NCBI GenBank assembly: GCA_049296795.1
Contig: JBAQTC010000054.1
Location: 248,001 to 312,000 of the forward strand
Direction: 5' to 3'
Origin: CAXNKH01 sp049296795
Lineage (GTDB): Bacteria > Pseudomonadota > Gammaproteobacteria > Burkholderiales > Burkholderiaceae_C
DNA length: 64,000 nt
How positions within the stretch are numbered: position 1 is the stretch's first letter; every line of letters starts with the position of its first letter. Made by a program: the position numbers and the translations under genes. Below, piece after piece: positions 43,848 to 53,212 of the stretch. Below the pieces are notes generated by a model that was given only the letters and a program-made list of their open reading frames with translations, had not been told where the DNA came from and did not search any database.

Positions 43848-44048
43848 TTAAACCAAGGTGGTCTTGTAATAGCGCTTGACGTGTTCCGATAGGCTGTAAC
43901 CACCACCTTTGGCAGGCATGGCCTTGGGCAAAGCCACTGGCGAAGCAGCTTCTCGCACGCCGGGAACCAAGGCGGTGACCGCAGCCACCGTACCGACCGT
44001 TGCGGCACCCGCAAACAAGGTCCGACGTGATAATTTGGATTGACTCAT
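43848..44048 (-). CDS. Small TAT-signal protein of the formate dehydrogenase region
   Basis: Sixty-six residues, of which the first half is a TAT signal (SRRTLFAGAATVGTVAAVTAL) and the rest a short polar tail ending HVKRYYKTTLV. It matches the known class of short TAT-target proteins found next to formate dehydrogenase genes. No function is known. Start has AGGAG at seven bases. It is first in the fdhA unit, 21 bases before fdhA. Confidence 0.82.
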   Translation of the reverse strand: MSQSKLSRRTLFAGAATVGTVAAVTALVPGVREAASPVALPKAMPAKGGGYSLSEHVKRYYKTTLV

Positions 44049-44139
44049 ACCGTTACTCCTGATCAGTTGGGGACGAATAAAGCTTCAGTCCCTCCATTCA
44101 CTCTTCCCAGCCTAGGAACTAGACTGCATAACTCGCCGA

Positions 44140-44167
44140 AGTCTACCGCGTTGTCACAGTTCTGCAA
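44140..44167 (-). promoter_or_regulatory. Putative promoter of the fdh structural operon
   Basis: On the minus strand TTGCAG (44162-44167) and TAGACT (44140-44145) are 16 bases apart, about 90 bases before the TAT-peptide gene. The 197-base gap 44049-44245 otherwise shows only a small CCCG/CGGG hairpin. It is a consensus reading only. Confidence 0.35.
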
Positions 44168-44245
44168 TCGTTTGTTCTACGTATAAACCCTGATATCTCC
44201 AATAAACCACATTCCCGTCATCGGGATTTCTTTTGCCGGCTAGCC

Positions 44246-44869
44246 TTAGTTCAGCATGTCAAAGCCTTGCGCCTCGATGCTGATAAAACCTTGGGTAAAA
44301 CCGGCCAAAGCCGCATAAAACTTGGCTTTCGGGTGTTTGGCCAGGGTTTCGCACATTGCATTGGCCCAGGGCATAACATGGTCAGCAAAAAACACTTGCT
44401 GACTGGCAAGATTGGCCACTGCGACATCATCGCCGGCGATCAAATAGCGCATCACTTCGCACAGGTAAGCGAAATGATCTTCGGTCTCGGGCATGGCCTC
44501 ATCCCGCGCCAAGCCCAACCGAGCCAGGTCGGTACGCAACTTGGCAAGCGGTTTTTCATTGAGAAAGCCGCTGAGGTAGTGCGAACCAAATAAATACACT
44601 TCGGGCTTACCCACACCACCGAACAAAGCCTCGTATTCGTTTGAAATCGACTGGTCGCTCAAGTTACGCGCCAAGGCCACCAGTTCACGCCAGGGCTCCT
44701 CTAGAAATCCGCCCGCGGTTGGCGCCTCTGTGACGGCAACCCGAAGCTGCTCCAGCAGCTCGGCCCCCGGCGCGGCGTAATACAAAGCTGCCAACAAGCC
44801 ATAAAGCTCAGCACGGGCGGTTTCCTCGTCCAAGGCGGATGATGTGGGGGGAGCAGCGTCGAGTTTCAT
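44246..44869 (-). CDS. TorD/DmsD-family molecular chaperone
   Basis: Probably proofreads the TAT signal of FdhA and aids cofactor loading before export. The 207-residue product has the all-helical TorD fold with ELYGLLAALYYAAP at the start, SLDRLF-like EYEALFGGVGKPEVYLFGSHY and EDHFAYLCEVMRYLI in the core. The ATG at 44869 (MKLDAAPPTSS) has AGGA five bases upstream. Two upstream in-frame starts would overlap the preceding gene. It follows the 4Fe-4S protein gene by 13 bases. Confidence 0.85.
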   Translation of the reverse strand: MKLDAAPPTSSALDEETARAELYGLLAALYYAAPGAELLEQLRVAVTEAPTAGGFLEEPWRELVALARNLSDQSISNEYEALFGGVGKPEVYLFGSHYLSGFLNEKPLAKLRTDLARLGLARDEAMPETEDHFAYLCEVMRYLIAGDDVAVANLASQQVFFADHVMPWANAMCETLAKHPKAKFYAALAGFTQGFISIEAQGFDMLN

Positions 44870-44882
44870 GAGGTCCTGGATT

Positions 44883-46961
44883 TTAGAGATCGGTGATTTT
44901 CGATTCATTGTCAGCCGAGTAAATATCAATCACGCGGCAATCACTGCACATTTTCAACCGTTCGAGAGCCGCGCCCTGGAACATGGCGTGACCCGACAAT
45001 TTACCCAACATGCCCTCAATCGCTTTGAGCGTGCCAAATGGTTTGCCACAACGAACGCAGCCGTAGGGCTGGGTTTCATTCAGGACGACGAGCTCCTTGC
45101 GTTGCGGACTTAGCCGCAGTTGCGGCAGCAAGCTGAGTGCATCCTCCGGGCAAGTCTTGACGCACAGGCCACACTGAACACAATTCTTTTCAAGGAATCG
45201 GAGTTGAGGCGAAGCTGGATTGTCCTGCAAGGCACTGGCCGGACAGGCGCTGACACAGCTCAGGCACAGCGTGCATCGGTCCTTGTCAATGGCCAGCGAA
45301 CCAAAAGGCGAGCCCACGGCCGGCAAGGCAATCAGCTCTGGTCGTGCCGGGGCGTTCTCGACCAAATGGTCAAGTGCCAACTCCAGCGTGGCCCGCTTAT
45401 CGGCCTGAACCGCAAAACTGCCGTTGCGGCTGACGCCTTGCGCTGGCGCAGCTTGCAGCGACTGATCCAGCGCCACCAGATCACGCGCATCCTTGGCCTG
45501 CAAGATGCGGAAATGTTCGCCGGTGTAACCCAGTCCACCCAAAATGGACTGGGCCACTTCCATCTGGGCCGTGACAGCAAGACGGTACTCGGGCGCATCT
45601 TCGTCCGTCATCAACACCCACACTTGCGAAGCACCATACGCGATGGCGCTCAACCACAGATCGATGCCGACCGAAGCGGTATGCCATAGCGCCAGCGGCA
45701 GCACCCGGGCAGGCACACCCCGAATCGTTTTATCGAGCCGAACGAAGCGCCCCAAGTCATTGATCAACGTGGCGCCAGACTGTTGACTGTGCAGCAACAA
45801 TGCTGCGTTTTTCCCGCCGTTGCGGCTGAAGGTAGACAGCAGGGTCTTGAGCCGAACACCTTGCTCGCTGGCGCGTGGGTAGGCGTAGGTCAAGGCGCCT
45901 GTTGGGCAAACCGTGGTGCAAGCACCGCAACCCACGCACAGATTGGGTTTGACTTTGATTTGTTGTTGCTTGTATTGGCTGCTGATAGCCGCGGCCGAGC
46001 AGACATCGATACAGGCCGAACAGCCAGTTTGGGTATTGCGGCTATGCGCGCAAATTTTTTGTTTGTATATGAAAAATTTGGGCTTTTCGAATTCGCCCAC
46101 CAGTTCGCGCAGTTGCATCAGGGTTTTGCTGTCGCTTCCATCCCCGCGAAAATAACCTTGGGGCAAGGCGTGCTGACTGAACGCGCTGGTGCTTCGCATA
46201 TCGAGCACCAGGTCAAATTTATCGCTCAAGTCTTGCGGTGAGCGGCTGAAATCAATTGCACCGGCCGCACCACAGGCTTTGACGCAAGCTCGGTGCGACT
46301 GGCAGCGGGACAGGTCAATCTGATAGTCAAGGCCAATGGCCTGTTCCGGACAAGCTGCAACGCAAGCATTGCAACGCGTACAGAGGTCCAAGTCAATCGG
46401 GTTGCTGCGCTGCCACTTGATGTCGAAAGCCCCCAGCCAACCGGTCAGACTTTGGATCTGCCCGGTCAGCACCGGGTAACGTCGCTCCTGCGCACCCCCA
46501 GCATCGCCCGGCCCCTGAGCGAACAACGTCACATCGAGCGTATCCGACACCAGATTTGCGACTTGTTCAGCGGCCGTGAGCTCGCCAATGATCAGCAAGC
46601 GACCCGCACTTTTGTACGTCACGGTGGGCACCGGCTCAGCTTCGGGCAGCCTGGCTGCCGCCAGCAAAGCCGCTATTTTCGGCATGGCAAGACTGGCGTC
46701 TTTACTCCAGCCCCCGGTTTCACGAATGTTGACAAAGCGAATTGGGGCATAACTGGCCGGTTCGGCCAATTCAGAGAACAGGCGCTGCTCCTGGGTACAA
46801 GCCACGATCAGATCTTCACCGGTTTTCAGGGCTTCAACGAAGCTACCGACCTCGCGTCGACAAAGCGTGGAATGCAGCTTGATCTCTTCATTGAGCGCCA
46901 GCCCCAGGGTCTTGGGCTCCAGCGGCATGGTCTTATTGCAATCGCAAATCAATGTAGTCAT
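44883..46961 (-). CDS. Multi-cluster 4Fe-4S polyferredoxin of the formate dehydrogenase locus
   Basis: A large 692-residue cytoplasmic protein with no signal peptide. Cysteine groups of ferredoxin type occur at about residues 194-235 (CTRCNACVAACP and CQSHRACVKAC), 305-325, 342-355 (CVGCGACTTVCP) and twice near 570-620 (CTLCLSCVSACP, CVQCGLCVKTCP). An N-terminal CDC pair and a C-terminal CVRCGKP...CSDC pair are also present. Between them lies a region without cysteines (about 385-540). It may shuttle electrons for cofactor maturation or to FdhA; its function is not established. A TTG six bases upstream is an alternative start. Confidence 0.82.
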   Translation of the reverse strand: MTTLICDCNKTMPLEPKTLGLALNEEIKLHSTLCRREVGSFVEALKTGEDLIVACTQEQRLFSELAEPASYAPIRFVNIRETGGWSKDASLAMPKIAALLAAARLPEAEPVPTVTYKSAGRLLIIGELTAAEQVANLVSDTLDVTLFAQGPGDAGGAQERRYPVLTGQIQSLTGWLGAFDIKWQRSNPIDLDLCTRCNACVAACPEQAIGLDYQIDLSRCQSHRACVKACGAAGAIDFSRSPQDLSDKFDLVLDMRSTSAFSQHALPQGYFRGDGSDSKTLMQLRELVGEFEKPKFFIYKQKICAHSRNTQTGCSACIDVCSAAAISSQYKQQQIKVKPNLCVGCGACTTVCPTGALTYAYPRASEQGVRLKTLLSTFSRNGGKNAALLLHSQQSGATLINDLGRFVRLDKTIRGVPARVLPLALWHTASVGIDLWLSAIAYGASQVWVLMTDEDAPEYRLAVTAQMEVAQSILGGLGYTGEHFRILQAKDARDLVALDQSLQAAPAQGVSRNGSFAVQADKRATLELALDHLVENAPARPELIALPAVGSPFGSLAIDKDRCTLCLSCVSACPASALQDNPASPQLRFLEKNCVQCGLCVKTCPEDALSLLPQLRLSPQRKELVVLNETQPYGCVRCGKPFGTLKAIEGMLGKLSGHAMFQGAALERLKMCSDCRVIDIYSADNESKITDL

Positions 46962-46963
46962 GG

Positions 46964-47509
46964 TCAACTGCTCTGCTCTTTGGGTTCGGGGGGTTGGGGG
47001 CTTGCGGCTGCTGTCGATGGCATCACATCCTCAGCACCGGATTTCGAGCTTGCTAATCCAGCGCTGGCCGCTCCGGCAGGAGCAAGCTGCTGACTCTCTT
47101 CATCATCAAACAATTTAAGGAATTGAGCGCTGGCCATTTGCCGTATCACGGATTGGGGCAGGGGGTCAGGCAGAGAATAATCGTCAATGTAAATATCCAG
47201 ACCATCCATCACATTGAAGTGAGGATCTGAAAAAAGCTTCTTCATGGCCGCATTCTTGACCTGAGGACTCACACCCCTAGCCACAAAGGGCTTGAAATCA
47301 GAATCCTTGGTGAGTTGTTCCGCATCGGCCAGGGTCGGCAACTCGGCCTCAGCAGCGACGACTGGTGCCGCCTTGTTGGTCACCGGCGCGAGCGAGGTCT
47401 CCATAGCTTGAGGCTGCGTTGGGTCCTTGGCTGGCGGCTCCGATAATGGCTTGCCCTCGCCGATTTCGATCTTGCGGCGCGACCAGCGCCCCAAAAATCC
47501 GTCAGCCAT
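46964..47509 (-). CDS. DUF3306 domain protein
   Basis: A 181-residue protein that starts MADGFLGRWSRRKIE, the family signature. An acidic, proline-containing linker follows (residues 18-75). The core is KPFVARGVSPQVKNAAMKKLFSDPHFNVMDGLD, then IYIDDYSLPDPLP. No function is known; it recurs with formate dehydrogenase genes. Its start overlaps the DUF3305 stop by eight bases and its stop lies beside the next start, so the operon is tightly coupled. Confidence 0.85.
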   Translation of the reverse strand: MADGFLGRWSRRKIEIGEGKPLSEPPAKDPTQPQAMETSLAPVTNKAAPVVAAEAELPTLADAEQLTKDSDFKPFVARGVSPQVKNAAMKKLFSDPHFNVMDGLDIYIDDYSLPDPLPQSVIRQMASAQFLKLFDDEESQQLAPAGAASAGLASSKSGAEDVMPSTAAASPQPPEPKEQSS

Positions 47510-48059
47510 GACCGGCGCCAAATTTTTTAAGGGTTGAAACCAAAGCCGGCTTGCCAAAACGATCAGCCAAGGGCTTGAAACTCTCGGGCCGTTGGCGCCG
47601 CTTGACTTCGGGAACATAGTGCTCAGCCACAAAAGCACGCAAACACTCAACCATGTCAGCACTGGCGCCTACCTGCTCCACGGTTTCCTGAGCATCGAGC
47701 CAATGACCAGCGTCGTGGTAGCTCAGGGTGACGCGCTCGGGTTTGGCGATGGGTTCCTCTGCCAAACCAGCTTCTTCTTCCATCCTCCACATGACAAACC
47801 AGCAAGGCGCCTCGGTGCTGCAGTTGAGGTAGTAACCCTCGGCATCATCTTGGCGCAACTCGACCTTGAAGCCCGGGTGCAGCCAGCGTTGCTCGGACTC
47901 ACTTCGGTAAAGCAAACGAGGCTCTGAGCCAAAACTTCCCTGCTGAGGAACTACATCAGCAAGCACCCAGCGCCAATCCTGCCAGCGACTGGCCGCACCC
48001 ACCAAGCGTTCACGCCGCATGATGACCGCGACGTCAATTGAAGGCCGGGGCGAACTCAT
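47502..48059 (-). CDS. DUF3305 domain protein
   Basis: A 185-residue cytoplasmic protein of unknown function that always occurs near DUF3306 and formate dehydrogenase genes in my knowledge. It starts MSSPRPSIDVAVIMRRERL and has the SRWQDWRWVLADV and FEVELRQDDAEGYYLN-like segments and a VTLSYHDAGHWLDAQE core. ATG at 48059 has AAGGGGA upstream; a TTG at 48068 overlaps the apbC stop. Confidence 0.85.
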   Translation of the reverse strand: MSSPRPSIDVAVIMRRERLVGAASRWQDWRWVLADVVPQQGSFGSEPRLLYRSESEQRWLHPGFKVELRQDDAEGYYLNCSTEAPCWFVMWRMEEEAGLAEEPIAKPERVTLSYHDAGHWLDAQETVEQVGASADMVECLRAFVAEHYVPEVKRRQRPESFKPLADRFGKPALVSTLKKFGAGHG

Positions 48060-48064
48060 GGCGA

Positions 48065-49156
48065 TCAAGTCCCCTTGGAAATCGTGATGGAGGGAAACTT
48101 AGAAGTGAAATCCTTGTTTTTCGCTGCAATGGAGACCGCCACCTGACGCGCAACCGCTTTGTAAATGGCAGCAATCTCGCCATCCGGGTCAGCCACTACC
48201 GTGGGCTTGCCATTGTCAGCTTGCAACCGGATTTGCATGTTCAGTGGCAAGGCCCCAAGGTAGTCCATTTTGTACTCGGACGCCATTTTCTTGCCGCCTT
48301 CTGCACCAAAAATGTGCTCGGTATTACCGCATTTGGGGCAGCAATACACAGCCATATTTTCCACAATGCCGAGAATCGGAACACCGACTTTCTCGAACAT
48401 TTTGATGCCTTTCCTGGCATCGAGCAGGGCAATATCCTGCGGCGTGGTCACGATCACCGAGCCCGTCATCGGAACCTTCTGGGACAAGGTCAACTGAATA
48501 TCGCCCGTGCCCGGGGGCATGTCAACGATCAAATAGTCCAAGTCACGCCAGTTGGTCTGACGCAGCAACTGCTCGAGGGCCTGAGTCGCCATCGGACCGC
48601 GCCAAATCATGGCCTCGTCCTGCGCCACCAAAAATCCAATGGACATAACCTGCACGCCATAGTTCTCCAGTGGCTCCATGGTTTGCCCATCTTCGCTTTC
48701 GGGCCGGCCGTCAACACCCATCATCATGGGGACGCTGGGACCATAAATATCAGCATCAAGCAGGCCGACGCTGGCGCCTTCGGCTGCCAGTGCCAGCGCC
48801 AAGTTAACGGCGGTGGTGCTCTTGCCAACGCCGCCCTTGCCTGAGGCCACGGCCACGATGTTCTTCACTTTGGGAAGCAGCTGAACACCGCGTTGGACCG
48901 AATGCGCAACCACATTCATACGCACATTAACCGACACATTGGCGACCCCAGCCACGCTTCTGGCCGCTGCAATCAGCGCCTTGCGAAAACCGGGAATCTG
49001 GCTCTTCGCGGGGTAACCCAGTTCGACCTCAAACGACACATCGCCGTCAACGACCGTCAGGTTTTTAACGGAGCGTGAACTTACAAAGTCTTTGCCAGTA
49101 TTGGGGTCAATGACGCTTTTCAAGGCTTCGGTGACGGCTTGTTCGGTGACGGCCAT
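48065..49156 (-). CDS. apbC: Iron-sulfur cluster carrier protein ApbC/Mrp
   Basis: P-loop ATPase that binds and transfers [4Fe-4S] clusters to apoproteins. The 363-residue protein has an N-terminal MIP18-like domain (residues 1-80, ALKSVIDPNTGKDFV), a deviant Walker A GKGGVGKSTTAVNLA, and the C-terminal cluster-binding CCPKCG (CxxC). It is first in the leftward formate dehydrogenase accessory operon and is coupled to DUF3305 by an overlap. This suggests that the copy serves the iron-sulfur load of that locus. It is divergent from metG, so it could also be a general gene. Confidence 0.93.
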   Translation of the reverse strand: MAVTEQAVTEALKSVIDPNTGKDFVSSRSVKNLTVVDGDVSFEVELGYPAKSQIPGFRKALIAAARSVAGVANVSVNVRMNVVAHSVQRGVQLLPKVKNIVAVASGKGGVGKSTTAVNLALALAAEGASVGLLDADIYGPSVPMMMGVDGRPESEDGQTMEPLENYGVQVMSIGFLVAQDEAMIWRGPMATQALEQLLRQTNWRDLDYLIVDMPPGTGDIQLTLSQKVPMTGSVIVTTPQDIALLDARKGIKMFEKVGVPILGIVENMAVYCCPKCGNTEHIFGAEGGKKMASEYKMDYLGALPLNMQIRLQADNGKPTVVADPDGEIAAIYKAVARQVAVSIAAKNKDFTSKFPSITISKGT

Positions 49157-49292
49157 TGGGTATCCTATTTCAACTAAGCGGGTAGTTTAGCCAAGATCGC
49201 CTTGCCCTTACCCGAATCAAGTCCATCGCTGGCAGCGCCGACGCAGATCACCTGCCGACTAAAATCTGGGCTCACCTGAAAGCTCTGCACCG

Positions 49293-51371
49293 ATGCCACG
49301 CCAACTCTTTGTCACCACCGCCCTGCCCTACGCCAACGGCAATTTCCATATTGGCCACATCATGGAATACATCCAGGCCGATATCTGGGTGCGGCACCAG
49401 CGCATGCAGGGCAATATGGTGAATTTTGTCTGTGCCGACGATGCCCACGGCGCACCGATCATGATTGCGGCTGAAAAAGCTGGCAAAACAGCACAGCAAT
49501 TCGTAGCCGACATTGCAGCCGGGCGTCAGCCCTATCTGGACGGTTTTCACATTTCTTTTGACAACTGGGGCTCGACCGACGCGCCAGAAAACCATGAGCT
49601 CGCTCAGCAAATTTACCGCGACCTTCGTTCAGCTGGACTGATAGAAACCAAAACCATCGAGCAGTTCTTCGATCCTGAGAAGGCCATGTTTTTGCCCGAT
49701 CGTTTCATCAAGGGCGAGTGCCCCAAATGCGGCGCCAAAGACCAGTACGGCGACAACTGTGAAGTTTGTGGCGCAGTCTATGCCCCGACCGAACTCACCC
49801 GTCCTTATTCGGCTTTGAGCGGCGCCAAGCCTGTTCTCAAAACCTCCGAGCACTATTTCTTCAAATTATCTGACCCGCGCTGCGTCAGCTTTCTGGAGGG
49901 CTGGACCCAAGACGGCAAACTGCAGGCCGAAGTCGCCAACAAGGTCAAGGAATGGTTCTCCAAACGCGACAACGCTGACGGCAGTACCAGCGAAGGCCTG
50001 GGTGACTGGGACATCAGCCGCGATGCGCCCTATTTCGGGATCGAAATTCCCGATGCGCCGGGCAAGTATTTCTATGTCTGGCTTGATGCCCCGGTCGGTT
50101 ATTTGGCCTCTTTAAAAAGCCTGCTGACCCGAAAAGGCCAAGACTACGCCGCTTACATGGCCGACCCGAAGCTAGAGCAATACCACTTCATCGGCAAAGA
50201 CATAGTGACTTTTCACACGCTGTTTTGGCCCGCCATGCTGCATTTCAGCGGCCGCAAGACGCCCGACAACATTTTTGTCCACGGCTTTCTAACCGTGAAC
50301 AAAGGTGAAAAAATGAGCAAGAGCCGCGGCACCGGTTTGGATCCGCTGAAGTACCTCAGCCTCGGCATGAACCCCGAATGGCTGCGCTACTACCTGGCGA
50401 CCAAGCTCAATGCCCGCAACGAAGACATTGATTTCAACCCGGAAGACTTCATGGCCAGGGTCAACAGCGACCTGATCGGCAAATACATCAACATCGCTTC
50501 GCGTGCCGCGGGCTTCATTGCCAAACGATTTGCCGGCCAACTCGGAGACATCGCCCCTGACGGCGCTGGTTTGCTTGACAGCTTGCGCGAACAACAAGCC
50601 AACATCGAGCAGCTGTATGAAGCGCGTGAGCTGGCCAAAGCGCTGCGTGAAGTCATGCTGCTGGCCGACCGGGTCAACAGCTATGTGGACCAGAACAAAC
50701 CCTGGGAACTGGCCAAACAAGCCGGCATGGAAGGACGCTTGCATGATGTGTGCACGGTCTGCATCGAAGCTTTCCGTCTGCTCAGCGCCTACCTGGCACC
50801 GGTCCTGCCAGCGCTGACGCAACAGGTCGAGCGCTTCCTAAAAATCTCCACCATGAACTGGGCCAATGCGGCCCAGCCTTTGGGTGCGGGTCACGTCATT
50901 GGCGACTACCAGCACTTGATGCAACGGGTCGACCCCAAACAGCTCGACGCCCTGTTCGAAGCTCCGACAGCGCCTGAAAAAACCCTACCCGGCGGTCAGG
51001 CCTTGGCGCCCACCATCAGCATTGACGATTTCGCCAAAATCGACTTGCGCATTGCCAAAATCCTGGCCTGCGAAGCGGTTGAAGGCTCCACCAAACTGCT
51101 GCGGTTGACGCTTGATGTGGGTGAAGGCCTTGACCCGCAGGGAAAACCCATTCTGCGCAACGTGTTCAGCGGCATCGCATCAAGCTACCAACCCGATCAG
51201 TTGGTTGGCCAATTCACCGTGATGGTGGCCAATTTGGCGCCACGAAAAATGAAATTTGGCCTCAGCGAAGGCATGGTGTTGGCGGCCAGCCATGCCGATG
51301 AGAAATCCACGCCTGGCATTTATGTGCTGGCGCCTTGGCCCGGCGCGCAGCCCGGCATGCGGGTGAGCTGA
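49293..51371 (+). CDS. metG: Methionyl-tRNA synthetase
   Basis: Charges tRNA-Met. The 692-residue class I synthetase has the HIGH-type motif FHIGHIMEY near residue 20, a zinc knuckle (CPKCGAKDQYGDNCEVCG) near residues 145-163 and KMSKS at residues 340-344. A C-terminal EMAP/Arc1p-like tRNA-binding domain (about 575-692, ending MVLAAS) is typical of the dimeric form. It is divergent from apbC, the common metG-mrp arrangement. Confidence 0.97.
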   Translation: MPRQLFVTTALPYANGNFHIGHIMEYIQADIWVRHQRMQGNMVNFVCADDAHGAPIMIAAEKAGKTAQQFVADIAAGRQPYLDGFHISFDNWGSTDAPENHELAQQIYRDLRSAGLIETKTIEQFFDPEKAMFLPDRFIKGECPKCGAKDQYGDNCEVCGAVYAPTELTRPYSALSGAKPVLKTSEHYFFKLSDPRCVSFLEGWTQDGKLQAEVANKVKEWFSKRDNADGSTSEGLGDWDISRDAPYFGIEIPDAPGKYFYVWLDAPVGYLASLKSLLTRKGQDYAAYMADPKLEQYHFIGKDIVTFHTLFWPAMLHFSGRKTPDNIFVHGFLTVNKGEKMSKSRGTGLDPLKYLSLGMNPEWLRYYLATKLNARNEDIDFNPEDFMARVNSDLIGKYINIASRAAGFIAKRFAGQLGDIAPDGAGLLDSLREQQANIEQLYEARELAKALREVMLLADRVNSYVDQNKPWELAKQAGMEGRLHDVCTVCIEAFRLLSAYLAPVLPALTQQVERFLKISTMNWANAAQPLGAGHVIGDYQHLMQRVDPKQLDALFEAPTAPEKTLPGGQALAPTISIDDFAKIDLRIAKILACEAVEGSTKLLRLTLDVGEGLDPQGKPILRNVFSGIASSYQPDQLVGQFTVMVANLAPRKMKFGLSEGMVLAASHADEKSTPGIYVLAPWPGAQPGMRVS

Positions 51372-51497
51372 ATCAGCCCCACGATCCTCGTTATTGGCGA
51401 GGCGACGGCGTGACCACCCTGCCGCATTCGACCCTGTTGTTGTTGCGTGGCCTCAGTCCGGCTTGTCCGCGCTCATGGCCTGCACCACAATGCGGGC

Positions 51498-53189
51498 ATG
51501 GATGCATCCTCCCAGACTAGCGCTTTCGCTTCTTTTCGTCCGCAGCTCTTGCGCTCCCTGCGTGACTACGACCGGGAACGTTTTTTCAAGGATCTCACTG
51601 CCGGGGCCACCGTGGGCATCGTGGCCCTGCCACTGGCGATGGCTTTTGCAATGGCCAGTGGACTGCGCCCCGAAGCCGGCATCTTCACCGCCGTGATTGC
51701 CGGTTTTCTAATCTCCCTGCTCGGCGGTAGCCGGGTTCAGATTGGCGGACCCGCCGGAGCCTTCATCGTGATCGTTTACGGCATTTTGGAGCGTTACGGC
51801 CTGTCCAATCTGATCGTTGCCACGGCCATGTCCGGCGTCATGCTGTTTGTAATGGGCCTGCTCAAACTCGGCACCCTGATCCGGTTCATTCCGATTGCCG
51901 TGGTGATCGGCTTTACCAACGGCATTGCCGTGCTGATCGGGCTATCGCAAATCAAGGATTTTTTGGGCCTGAAGGTCACGGCCATGCCCGCTGATTTCTT
52001 TGGCATCCTCTCCACCTTGAGCCGCTCCCTCAGCACGGTCAACCCGCATGCGGTGGCGATTGCAGTGGTCTCGCTCAGCCTGATCGTGCTGTGGCAGGCC
52101 ATGCCGTCCAAAATATTTCCCGATCCAGCCCTGCGTCGGCGCTTGTCTGTGTTGCCGGGATCGGTGATAGCCCTGATCCTGACCACGCTGAGCGTCTGGT
52201 TGCTTGATCTGCAGGTGGACACCATCGGCAGCCGCTTCGGTGGAATCGCCTCGGCGCTGCCGAGTTTTGCTTGGCCCGATTTGTCATGGAACTCTCTACA
52301 TTTACTGATCGTCCCGGCCACCACGCTGGCGTTGCTCGGGGCAATTGAATCACTGTTGTGCGCCCGCGTGGCGGACAACATGATTGGTAGCCGACACAAT
52401 CCCAACCAGGAACTCATGGCACAGGGCATTGCCAACGTCATCACCCCGTTTTTTGGCGGCATGCCGGCCACGGGCACCATTGCCCGCACGGTGACCAATA
52501 TCAAGAGCGGCGCCACCAGCCCGGTAGCAGGCATCGTCCATGCGCTGACCCTGCTATTGATTGTTCTGGTGGCAGCCCCCCTGGCGCAAAACGTGCCCCT
52601 GGCAACCCTGGCGGCGATCCTGATGTTTGTCGCTTGGAACATGGGCGAGTGGCGGGCTTTTGTCCATTTGCGGCAATACCGTATCCCTTACCGCATCACT
52701 TTGTTGGCGGTGTTTTTTCTGACCGTGGTATTCGACCTCACGCTGGCCGTGAAAGTCGGCCTGATCGCAGCTTGCCTCACTTTCATTTACCGCATTTCCA
52801 GCCTGACCCGCTGCGAGCCCGTCAGCGCGCTAGATCAGCCTCTGCTGCGCGATCAGTCAGGCCAAGTCAGCGCATACCGGCTGTACGGAGCACTTTTTTT
52901 TGGCGCCGTCAAATTAATTGAAACCATTGAGGCTTCCCTGCCCCGTCAGGTGCTGGTGCTGGATTTGAAGAACATCATCTACGTGGACTCCTCCGGCGCT
53001 GACAGCCTGCTGGACCTGGTCCGAACCTGCCGCAAGAATTCCGTGCGATTGATCGTCTGCGGACTCAATACCCAGCCGCTGGATATTGCTCGACGTAGCG
53101 GCTTGCTCGACCAGATTGCAGCCGAGAATTTGTGCCCGGATTTGGCTGGCGGACTGGCTCTGGCGGCTGCCCCCCAAGCAGCCCGGTAA
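51498..53189 (+). CDS. SulP family inorganic anion transporter
   Basis: Inner-membrane transporter for sulfate, bicarbonate or a similar anion. The 563-residue protein has 10-12 membrane helices (AGATVGIVALPLAMAFAMASG signature), a GGSRVQIGGPAGAFIVIV segment, and a C-terminal STAS domain with VLDLKNIIYVDSSGADSLL. The substrate cannot be told from sequence. Start at 51498 (MDASSQ) is chosen for a normal N-terminus. It follows metG after a 126-base gap. Confidence 0.9.
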   Translation: MDASSQTSAFASFRPQLLRSLRDYDRERFFKDLTAGATVGIVALPLAMAFAMASGLRPEAGIFTAVIAGFLISLLGGSRVQIGGPAGAFIVIVYGILERYGLSNLIVATAMSGVMLFVMGLLKLGTLIRFIPIAVVIGFTNGIAVLIGLSQIKDFLGLKVTAMPADFFGILSTLSRSLSTVNPHAVAIAVVSLSLIVLWQAMPSKIFPDPALRRRLSVLPGSVIALILTTLSVWLLDLQVDTIGSRFGGIASALPSFAWPDLSWNSLHLLIVPATTLALLGAIESLLCARVADNMIGSRHNPNQELMAQGIANVITPFFGGMPATGTIARTVTNIKSGATSPVAGIVHALTLLLIVLVAAPLAQNVPLATLAAILMFVAWNMGEWRAFVHLRQYRIPYRITLLAVFFLTVVFDLTLAVKVGLIAACLTFIYRISSLTRCEPVSALDQPLLRDQSGQVSAYRLYGALFFGAVKLIETIEASLPRQVLVLDLKNIIYVDSSGADSLLDLVRTCRKNSVRLIVCGLNTQPLDIARRSGLLDQIAAENLCPDLAGGLALAAAPQAAR

Positions 53190-53212
53190 AATCAAGCCAA
53201 GAGGTTACCCCT

